Assembly: GCF_051622035.1 (NCBI RefSeq)
Contig: NC_135359.1
Coordinates: 33,261,501 to 33,325,500 of the forward strand
From: Arctopsyche grandis
Taxonomy: Eukaryota > Arthropoda > Insecta > Trichoptera > Hydropsychidae
Length of the DNA stretch: 64,000 nucleotides
Direction of reading: 5' to 3'
The notes beneath the pieces are model-generated. The model was not told the DNA's origin. It searched no databases and was given only the letters and a program-made list of their open reading frames with translations. Shown in pieces: positions 24,601 through 36,600 of the stretch. A program made the position numbers and the translations under genes. Position 1 is the stretch's first letter. Every line of letters starts with the position of its first letter.

Positions 24601-27600
24601 AATGATGACGTCGCCTAGTGGGCGGTTTTTGTTAATATATCAAAAAAAAAAGTAAACAACTCGACGAAATGCGGAAGAAAAACCGGTATATCGGTTCACG
24701 TAGGTTCACAACTTACAACCAGTAACGTACTTACCTATGATCTGTAGACGGCAGCTTAAAGGTTAAATGCAGACAAGCCGGGGCGTGGTATTTTTGTTTT
24801 TGTTTTCAGTGTTGTTGTTTGTTGTCTTTTGTGCAATGTGCGCCAAAAGGTCAACTCGAGTTGGATCCGTATTGCGCCTTTTTTTTCGTTGTAATATTAT
24901 TTTTCAATTACAGCGCCATTAGAAAGGGTGTTTTATACCTGTGTCTGAAAACTAGTGTGGTGAAAAATAATTCGACACGAAAATCAGTCATTCACTTCTG
25001 GTATTGTAATTTTTCGATAGATTGGGGTGTTGGATATGAGAAATTAGGCTTAGGTCTATAATTTCATCTTATAATGATACGTATATGATATTGAATAAAT
25101 GTCAAAACAATGAAATTTTATTTGGATATCTGTCAAAGTGGATCATCATACACATGTACGAATTTTAACCCAAACAGAATTGTGTACTTTCATTAATAAT
25201 AAATAATATTATTTTTTTCGTGTGTATATTTTATACCACACGCGTCTGTATGATAATAAAAAAATATTATTGCTGAGATTATTTATATATCGGTTTGCGT
25301 GTTGATAACAATATTAGCGTGACGTCTTTAGTTGTTTAGTTGATGACTAAATAAACCACAAGTACATATGTTGACGATCAACTCATAGTTTTATGAAAAC
25401 AATGCTCTAGCACCCCTAATTATTTTCAAATATATGTATATATCAACACCCGTACAGTCGTATATCATCCCCGTACCGCGTGTGTATATTATATGTACTT
25501 AAATTTACATATATTAAATTGACCAGCTCTGCTCGGGTTAAATTTGTACTATTTATTTTTGAAAACCCAGCGGAAATTCATTCAGTTAGAATATGAAGTA
25601 TGTACATACGATATGGATATAATATTGGTGAGAATGAATCTGAATAATTAAAAATTGAGCAAGGGCATGCGCAGCGTATCATATGATCTACTCGATGTAT
25701 ATGCAAATACTCAAGTAGAGTAGATATGTAATGTGAAACTTAAACCGCATAGTTATCGACTATCGTAATGTTATCAGATCACAAATCATTGACTATGCAA
25801 AGAACGTAACCCAACCGACTTTTCTTCGTTCGACAAACACTGCATAGATTTTTTTATTTGATATGCTTCACTGATGTATGTCACAATAAGTAAAGTAAGA
25901 AACATAGTCAATTTATACATTCACTAGGCAATGTTTATGTTGCAGTCGAAGTGTGTTTCCGACTGGCGTTTTAGGTCATTCATATTCGAATACAATTCAA
26001 CTAGTAAATTATATTTCTACAAGTGAAAATACACTTTCAACAATGTGCACCAGTTGTAATGTAACAGTTGATTTTGACAGCTCTGATGTTTTTACGGATG
26101 CTGTAGAATTCAATAATGAGTTAATATTTGCTAGGTATTACGAATAAAGGTAATGAGTAAAGCCCGGACCCAGAGCGTGCCGCATATTGTTCAAATGTTG
26201 TAAATGCATTTTTAAAGGTTTGCCGAACTTTTTTTACAAAGGATTTACAACAATGGAACAATGAGCGGCCCCTTGGCTATCCTACCTCTAGTAATGAGTA
26301 CCGTATTATGATAACTCTAAGAATGTGTTTAAAACAAAAATGTGACATTCTAACTCAATAAAATAAAATAAATAAATAAATTTACAAGTCGAGTGACGTT
26401 TTCACAAAAACCTAACCCCTCCATCTAACCTAGTACCAAATTATAGTTGAACTATATTTTCAGTTGTAATATATTTTGACCAGTCGAAATGTAATTCAGT
26501 TGTAATATGAATCAACTTACGTGGGCTAGGCGGAATATAATTCAACTAGTTAAAATATATTACAACTGAAAATACACTTCAACCATAACGGTAGCTGGTG
26601 CCAGGTTAGATGGAATATATTCCAACTAGTCAAAATATATTATAACTGGAAGATATACTTCAACTGTAAAATATATACTTATTTGACAAGTGAATGTATT
26701 ACCAAGCAATAAAATTTCAATTTTGGCTAGTAGATGCATACATTTATATATTCTGAATTTTTAAAAGTATGTACATACATATACACATGTACATACATAT
26801 ATACCCTGGTTTACGTCTCATTCAATACGTGTAATCAGTTATTTTAGATTATGCATTACGTTTAAATAAATAAACTACATACATACATAATCTAAATAAA
26901 TTTGAAGGGCAAATTTTATGAAAAGAAATATTTTCTAGCCTAACTTTTATCGCAAACCTTAAAAGAAACATGAAGAAATTAATCAGTTAATTCGTCTTTT
27001 TTTGTAATAAAATATGTGTATGAATTTATGACATTATGCTTATTTGTTTGCATTCCTAAAAATAAATGTATGTAAACTCTCTGTACTTTTACCAAAATCT
27101 CTTACAATTGTAGACTTTTACCGTGACATATATACCATTCTGTTATTTGAGTTGATTTGTAGTTTTTTTTTTCACCTGTAAGGCGAGAATCGAGCCGGGT
27201 GGGCCATGTTGAAAATTTTGAAAGGGGCGATGCAGTCATCGCGGCCACTGACATCATCGCTCGCCATCAACTCGCATTGTTTTTGCCCAAAATCTGCACT
27301 AATTACTCACTAGCCATCCATCGATCAATTTGTTGCGTCCATCAAGCGTTTCCAAAGCATCATCAATGAGTTCGAGTCATCATTTTTCGAATTCACACAC
27401 GTCGTGTGAACGGAGACCATTAACCTCAAGATCGTCGACTCTGTGGAAGAACCTTCATCTGTGATATACAGAGTGCTTTAAATATGTATGTACATACATA
27501 CATACATACATATAAACAAATATATAACCGTTAACCATTCAAGACACTATGTATAGTCCTGAAGGTTGTCTGACGAATTTTCACAGGTGTTTCTACGATA

Positions 27601-30600
27601 TGTACATTTATGGTGTTACAGCCTGATGATGACCATGACGATTAATTTCGTGCAATTTGTATCCTTACCTTTCCCGCGCAAATGAGTAATATTTTACCGC
27701 GATACGGTTTGCTGATATGTAAAAATTTATTTATAGGGAAAATACTATAAAAATATAATTTGCATTTTTCATAATAGTATGCAGAGATTCTACATATGTA
27801 TTTATGGGAGCCGTCTGCAAAACTGCGCGGGAAAAAATCGCTTGGACGAAATCGCGCAGCAACAAAATCAAGCAAACTAAAATAGCGCGGCGACAAAATC
27901 GCGCAACGCATATATAAACAAGAAAATAAATATGAAAACAAATCTTTTAAATATTTAAGACAGGTCTAATGTATAAAAAAAAGCCGATAAAACACAGGAA
28001 TGATAAAATAAGAATCGTTTATTAACTTCGAAAGTGTAGTTTTGAATTTATTCACACTTTATTGAAACTTGAATAACAAGAATAGACATTTTAAATCTAA
28101 TGATATGTATGTCCTAAATTTAAAATAATATCGAAGGATCAGTACACTTTCAAGATAAATAAACGATTCTTATTTTATCATTACTGTGTTCTATTGGATT
28201 TTTCTTAAACATTAGATCTGTTTTTAATATTTATATTACTTGTTTTTGTATTTGTTTTCTTGCTTATATTTGTTTATATATGCGTTGCGGGATTTTGTTG
28301 CCGCGCTATTTTGGTTTGTGCGATTTTTTCGCTGCGCGGTTTTGTCGGGACACCGTATTTATAAAGGTCCCATTCCTTGTCGATTTAAAAAATTCGCGAT
28401 TATTTTGAAGATCAGGCCCCCCCCATCCAGCTTTCTTGCTGCCCTGGGCAATTATTTTTTTGCCGCCCCTTATTATTTTAAAACAAATTTTTCTAATGTC
28501 AAATCATGTAGGTATTTTAAAAAATAAAAATCTTATTTAAAATCATCTACAGCCATTCACCATCCACTGCTGGACGAAGGCCTCTCCAACACGGTTCCAT
28601 TCGTATCTGTTTTGAGCAACTCTCATCCATCTCACGCCACACACTTTCATCTACCCATCTACCCTGCGGTCTTCCTTTTACCCTTTCGCATTCATTTACC
28701 CTTACTCCTTTTCCTATGCTAATATTTTAAATAAGATTTTATTTTTTTTAAATACCTGCAAAATTTGATATTAGAAAATTATGTTTTAAAATAATAATAA
28801 GTACCTGCGGAGCGTTGAAAATGTCCGACACGACACGTTTGTGTTTTATAATTTTTTAATTGTTAACATTAATTTTAATTTTTCTATACGCCAATTTTTG
28901 CCGCCCTTCAAATCTGTCGCCCCTGGGCAAATGCCTAGTTTGCCGCCCCCTAGGTTTGGCTTGTTGAAGATGTAATATGTATTATATATTATTATTCGTA
29001 TGCTTGATCGTATACAAATGTCATTAAAATGTAATTGTTAATTTGGGTTTATTAAAAGGTATAGATGAATGTTATAACTTATAAGATGGAATCCTTTTGT
29101 CAATTTTGACAAAAGGATCCCATTTTTTTCTGTGCTGGCGCATTTCCGCGCCGATCTCTGGTTATAAGTAGTCACCGGAGCCTGAGGGGGCCGTGTATTG
29201 TTCAAAGGTTGTAAATGCATTGTTAAAGGTTTTCCGAACAATGGATAGCACTGTGACTATTCTACCTCTAGTTATAAGCAGTGAGCGGCTCTAGGATGCG
29301 CCAGCTCGAAATAAATGGGTTTCTTTTGTCAATTTATATTAACCTTTTTTTTCTCTCTAGAGAGCAAAAAAATAGGTTAACAATACGATTCCGTTTCAGC
29401 GCATTTTCGCGCCTATCTCTGGTTATAAGTATAGCCGGCAACGACCCTGCGCCCCATTGTCCATTTCTATTGTGAACCTTTTTATTTTGCTCTCTAGCTT
29501 TGTAGTTTAGCCCTCTTTCCTGGAAAATAGCCCCAAAACTCCTATTTTTTGTTCCAAAAGCACGCTCCACCGCCGAAGACTAGTTATAAGAGGAAAGAAT
29601 GTCGAGTAAATGATTAATGATCTGTTAGTGAATAATGAATTTAAATTACATTACCCGAAACAGATGTACGATGCAACATTTTTGTTAGAAAATTGAACGT
29701 TTGCGGAAAAAGTTTATCAATCCCTGCACACGTATAAATTTACATACATATGTATGTTTACAAGGAGCGTATTATTGGCGGGAAAAGGGCAATGACTCTG
29801 CTCCATTGACGAGATGATCGTTCGTACGGTTGATTGAAACAAACGTCGAAAAGGTTAACGCTAACTGTCAACAATTCGGTAGATACACACATCGGCTGAT
29901 CAAAGCGGACATCCGCGTCGACTTAGGCCACTCCCGCCATTGTCATCATTTAACAATAAATATAACAAAAAAATAACAACAATGCTATTTGTTTCAGTAT
30001 TCGAGATGATGGCGTGCGCTCGTCGTTTCGCCAGTCGTGGCGAATTTTCCCTTTCTTTTGGAGAGTTCTGCGTTTTCGCCGTAGAACTGAGGAGAAGGGC
30101 CAGGTGTAGAAAGTGAGTTTTTACCCTTATTTTAACCTTGCTGTCATCCAATTTCCGCAACAACGGGTTTCCAAGAAAAAATACGTATTGTTATAAAAAC
30201 CATGTTTTTACTACACAGCTAATGTATGAAGACATCCGATTCTCTTTTTACTCGGGGCATGCGTTCCAAAGACTACCGTGCAAAAAAAGACAAGGTGCAC
30301 ATTAGTGACTTGCCGTGGAATTCTCCCTGCTTTTGTCACACAGCCTTACATACGTGTGCGCAAATACAAGGGGACTAGGTGCGTCATGCCGAGTCCTTGT
30401 ATCCTGCTTGCGCACTTAAGTAAGGCTATGCGACAAAAACAGGGAGATTTTCACCGCACGCCACTGGTGCACATTTAAAAATAGTAGATAGGTTCCATTA
30501 CTTATAATTAACTAAAAATATGAAATTCTTGAAGTGAAAAATAAATTAGATTTATTTATTATTTATACATATGTACATAAAAATATTTCAATAAGACACA

Positions 30601-33600
30601 TATATACATAAAAAGTGGCAAATGTGTATGGTTTTCGATTTCAATCAAATTTTACATAAATTAATTTATTCGATGTTGCTACTTGACAATAAACGTATCC
30701 GTTTACTACCTTTTTTCCGACAGAGCAACGCTATTTTTTTTTAAAACATTCATGCGTGTAATTTTTAATTTTGTTAAACCGTGTCAAAGCAAAAAACCGG
30801 TGTAAAAAATCTGAATTTTTTATTTATTTCAAAACCATCCAAAAAAGCTTCTAAAAAAGATATGTATGTTTCGGTGGTGTGCCTTGAAAATATCCCTGTG
30901 TTTGTCGCACAGCCTTACTTACGTGTGCGCGAGCAGGATACAAGAGGACTAGGTGACGTCATATCGAGTCCCCTTGTATTCTGCTCGCGCACACGTCAGT
31001 AAGACTGTGCGACAATAACAGAAAAATTTTCACGGCACGCAACTCATATGTTTGTAATAAAAATTAAATTAAATATGTATAAAAATAAAAATATAACTTA
31101 AAAAACATAATCACACAATGATGATGAATAGACATGGGCCAATATCTGAGGAACTGTTTATAAAATTAAATACATCGAATACTATTTTAATAATTCTATG
31201 ATATATGTAAAACAAACTTGAATGAATATTCAGTATCCAAACCCCGTTTGAGACCCAAAAAAAAAGAGCCATCATTCAAAAACATATCGCCAATGAGCGA
31301 AAGTTTCTGAAAATGTCAAATTTTCAACATAAGGTTTCTGGACTATTTTCATTATTAATGTTATTATTATTCGATTAATTGTTTGCATTTGTGTTGCAGT
31401 TTAGCGTCAAAGTCGAAGGAGAGCAACGCATCTTCGCCAAATTCGGAATCATCAGATCAAAATTTCACAGCTAGCAAGACGGCAAACAAGTCTTCTGTAA
31501 ACGGTCAGTAAAATTTTTGATTTTGATGAATCAATAATCGATTTACGTGAGTCACGATTTGTGTACAGCGAACTTGCATTGTTCGAACGTTGTCGATTAT
31601 TCTAGGCATCTTTGCCAAATTAATACTGCTTTGAGGATTGGTTTTTTTTAATTTATTTATATATTTTTTTTACAGTCGGTTTTTGATCGGAAAGAAGCGT
31701 CACGATTTTAGAACGTCATGTGTGATATTGCTTCGCAGAATCGCGTGTGTGATTCGCGATAGTAGCGCTTGTAGGAAAATTCAAATTGATTCCGGAAAGG
31801 ACGTTAGCCGCTAACTACTTTGATTAAACTGTTTATATGTATGTGATAAGAGACTTTAAATATTCCGAAATAAATTAAATAATATTTTAGGATGCGTGCA
31901 CACTGACCTGACGTGATGCGAAACTACACGCCTGAAAATGTTGGAACATCTTTTAAATTTTAAAATTAATTTTCATTTAATTGCGAAGGCACTATAGAAC
32001 TTCAATGGTCAATTTTTCACTGACGATCATTCTTTGGAGTTATTAAAATACACCTTACATGCATTCCTTGGTGGGAAAATAATTATAAATAATTGGTTTC
32101 ATCATCATCTACAGCCATTATCCATCCACTGCTGGATGAAAGCCTCTCCAACACGTTTCCACCGTCTCTGTTTGGCGCAACTCTCTTCCATCTCACCCCA
32201 CATATTTTCCTAATTTCGTCTACCCATCTTCCCCGCGGTCTTCCTTTTACCCTTTTGCATTCTCTCGGGTACCATTCTAGCACTTCTTTTGTCCGTTTTT
32301 CTAGCCACGTGGCTCGCCCATTAGCATTTCAATCTCTTCACTATATCCATGCCTTTGTCATCGGTATGCCGAGCAAAAAACGTTCCATACTAATAATGGG
32401 ATAATATTTTTGGCACGGCTGTAAAATAAATTACACGACAAATGTCAAATTAACATCTCAAAAATAGCTCGCACTACAGAATCGGCGTTCACCCGGCAAA
32501 TCAAACGTCAAACGGGTTGCCAGTAACAAAAATAAAAATTGACGTTTACGTGAAATCATAACCAGTTACATTTTCACTGGCTAATCGTAATATCTTAGCA
32601 GCCAATACCTATTTACTTAAGGGTTAGGTTAAGTTAGGGTTTGCCCTATTTATTTAAGATTAGGTTGTTAGGGTTGGTTGTTGTTCTCCGACGAAAGGGT
32701 CTCTTAGACTGTATTCGTTGGGGGGGGGGGGGGTGGCCTCATGTTGAGGGCTTTAAGGGTCAAATTCCTTGACCTTTAAAGCGGGCTTAGTATGTTAGGG
32801 TTGGTATTTATTTTTGTCAAATGTTATTTTTGTTACTGGCAACCCATTTGACGTTTGATTTGCCGGTCGGACACCTAATCTATCGTGCGAGCTATTTTAG
32901 AGAGGGGCATTATTTTTATTTGCCGGGCCGATAAATAGTACTCTTTAATAATAATTGATTTAATAGTTATAAACAAAGCTACTTCTGAATCATGCTTGAA
33001 ATGTGATTTTTTTTTATTTCGGTTTTGTAACAAGGTAGATTGGTTAATTAAAAAAAAAAATTGTAAGCAATCCAAGGAAAGAAAACATTTTGAAAGTTAC
33101 GCTGTGTATATTACAGATAGAAAATTTAAACTGCCGCACCAATAGCGACAGCGTACGAATCTCCATAGTGCCATAGCTATTGAATTGCAGTGGAAAATAG
33201 TATCATAGTAGTTTCGAGACGTTTTCACACCACTGACCTGCTCGTTAACTGTTTTGATCAGATGTTTTTGCGCTCTAGTTGGCATACGTCAGCCGGTTTC
33301 CATGACGAGAGAACATCATCGTCGTCGTCGAAGGTCTGACGACGAGGACCGGTTGACTCGTGCCAATGAATATAAGATCGAATACGTTCGCGCCAGGAAA
33401 CCCACTCTGTTATTGCTCACCATCGAGTCGCGTCGCGTCTGACCTTCCTTCCTATCAATTCGATCTTTTTGTTGTTTTTTGTTTTGTTTTCTTCCGGTCG
33501 ACGATTCTCAATGAAGACTCAATTCGTTATTTATCGGCATATCTGATAGCATGGGCTGCATTAAAATTAGTGAGATATATATTTAAATAATAAGTGTTTG

Positions 33601-36600
33601 TTTGTTGTTGTTGTTTTTTGTTTGTGTTTCAATTTGAACGCGTGCTAATTGTACATATTGATTGTGTTCTGCAGGAAAAAGTTCTGAACCGCCACCCTAT
33701 GAAGTGTTCTTGGGAGGATCCTGCAACCCGACCACTTGGAGATCGGACGTAGCCATACCTACTCTCGACCAAATGGGAATCACATATTATAATCCTGTAA
33801 GTTTACTATTATCTATCTATCTGAATTGAAAAAGGAAAGCTTGATTAGTTTAAGTAGCAAATTGTATCAGTTGAACATTTTTGTCTGATCTGTTCCGAGC
33901 TCTGATTTCTATGTACTTAACTTGAAAGGTCGCATGATGAGATCATGCCAATTGATTAACATTATATGTTGTTGATTTATAAATCTCATCTTACTATTTC
34001 TGAGTCAAGATGACTTCATTGAGTTACTTGATACTTGTGTACAGAAAAGAATTAAAATTGATAAGTAATTTCCTTGTTCAAAGTTATACGCTCACGTGTG
34101 TTTGTTTTTTTTTCCTTATTTTAATTATTATCTTTTGCTACAAAACAAAATAATCCAAGAGCTACGTTTGTAAGTTACATATAAGATTAAGGAGATGAAT
34201 GAATGCTATATTTAAGTCAAAAATGCCAGTGTGATTGTTGTAAGAAAATTTAATCAACCTTGAAAGTCCACAGTAGTTATTATACCACATTCTCCATCTA
34301 TCCTATTTGATCGTCGGGGGGAGCAATTCTAACAGAGAGCTAAATTTAATAATATTTAACCAGTGTTTCCCAAACAATGACATTAAATCCTTAAATTTTG
34401 TATGTTGTATGTTGAAGACACATTGAATGAGGTATGACTAATGTAGCTAACATAGGGGAGAAAGTGGAAAGATTGAAATAACAATGGACAGAGCATATAA
34501 CTGATATATTGATTTTGGACGTCAATAAATAATTAGATCTAGGTTAATTATAGAGGAAATGAGAATGCACACTACCTAACCTTGAATAATTAATCCACTG
34601 ATCTTTGTGAAGACGATTCTGAAGAAATACTGCTGAAATAAGATCTCCTTTGTCATACAGGAAGTTAAAAGACAGGCAGGGTTACCCAGAAGGTTTTAAG
34701 ATAGGCCGTTGAGCTGAAGTCTGTAAAAAAATTCGCTTTACGGAGTGAATAGGCTTTTGAGATTGTTTAAAGAATATAATCAAAAGTTGGTTCTCTGACC
34801 CAATATTAGTTTGAAGAAGTATTAAAGATGTATGAGAGAATGATACTCAAGACTCAAGAGTGTGAAAGGAAATAAGCACTGCTCATAACAGAGAAGAAAG
34901 TGATGATGATTAACATTGTATATTTTATTTGTTACAGCAAGTAAAAAACTGGACGCAAGATCTGATCGATATAGAACACAAAGCGAAGGAGTCAGCTCGC
35001 GTGCTGTTCTTCGTTCTGGACGCTGAAACTCGTGCTGCAGCCGCGGCCATAGAAGTGGCACATCTGGCAGCGTCCATTCAATCCCGTCACCTCGTGTTAG
35101 TTCTTCAACCGTACCGACGTGGACAGCAGATCGCCGGTGAATCGGTTCCTGACCAGTCAGTATCATATCATCAGTATGTTTCGTACATTGGATGTATTCA
35201 ATGTTTGATAATTTTCGTATTGTTTTCAGAGAGTATTTGGATTTGTCTCGAGGTCAAGCAATACTCCAAGAGGTAGCTGAAAGGAGAGAGTTGCCCGTGT
35301 TCAATGAGCTGCAGGCCGCTCTGAAATGTACCCAGCTGCTTTTACGAGGCGGGGAACTGTCCACGTCTCAATCCTTCCCCGGAAATTCGCCGCCGGCTCC
35401 GGCCATATCCAATCATATAATGTTAGTTGGGTTTTGTTTTTTTGCAAAAATGGTTTTTGTATGTTTTTTTTTTTGTTAATTTTGGTTATATTTTTCGAAC
35501 AGGAAGTTGAAACACGCTTTCGATGCAGCAGACGGAAAGAAAGCAGGCAGCTTAACGTTAAACGAAACAATTAGTGCTATCAAGTCTTTCTCGGGAATTA
35601 GCGTGACCGTAGAAACGTTAGAGGGTATAATCGCCGCGCACAATGCGACCAAGAGCCAAGCCAGTGCTCTCTGTAGATCTAGTTCGTCCTTACATTTTAA
35701 TAATCATAACGAAACGAGAACTAATTTAGTGGATTATGAGACTTTTTGTACACTTATGGCAGAGATTAGCGCTGATTCCGGCTGTTCTGATGACTTTAGT
35801 GAGTTTTTTTCATTTTTATTTTATTTTTTGGTTTATTCATGTAACTAATGTTTTCATTATTATTATCAAATTTATTACATACAATAAGACAATATCTAAA
35901 ATATGTATTTTCAATCAATAAATTTATTAGATTGTTAAATAATTTAGTCCAAATGTCGCATAAAATTTGAACATTATTTAAATAATAAAGAAAATATTAA
36001 TATCTTATATAAATTACTATTAATTAATATTACTTAAATTATTTTGTAAGACAATATATAAACAATCTGGCGTAACCTATATAAGTAGTAATTTTATCTC
36101 ATGAGGCGTATTTTATAATATTCTATATATTTTTCATATAGGAAACAAATTGTATTAAATTTTTTTTAAATCTTGTGTATTATACGTATTTGCTACATTA
36201 ATAAAGGATCGAGAGAAGAAAATATGCCTCTAATTAGTGTAAATCATGACGTAGAATACGCCATCACGAGAGAAAAGCACTACATATGTTTATATTATAT
36301 ACGAATAATTAAAATTCGAATAATAATAATATCACGTATTTATATTTTGGCTTGGGGGCGCCTTGTGTATTTGCTATGATAATAATTGAGGTAAATAACA
36401 ATCAATTGCATATACATATATATATTTAATATTTTTCTTAAAAGAAAACGATACCAAATACACTTATATTTATACTTGTAGATTGATTTAGCAAATATGT
36501 CAGGCGTTGCCCAAATGTATAATATAATGAGAAGTAAGATTGAACTATTGGAATATTAAACATAAGAATATTATGTTAGTTTAGCCATGACTATTATTGA

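Noticed and set aside
27642..28527. Two ORFs with similar N-terminal wording on opposite strands as paralogous genes
   Set aside because: They are the two arms of one foldback MITE read on each strand.
32720..32733. Run of 14 G as a possible G-quadruplex
   Set aside because: A single homopolymer inside a MITE; no repeated G-tracts, and it may be an assembly-sensitive run.
33254..33442. 62-codon ORF with an Arg/His/Asp-rich segment as an extra raw exon
   Set aside because: It ends in a stop without a donor in phase; more likely an upstream ORF in the 5' UTR of the 33551 start.
34822..35166. 114-codon - strand ORF over raw exon 5
   Set aside because: Antisense shadow of a well-supported raw exon.
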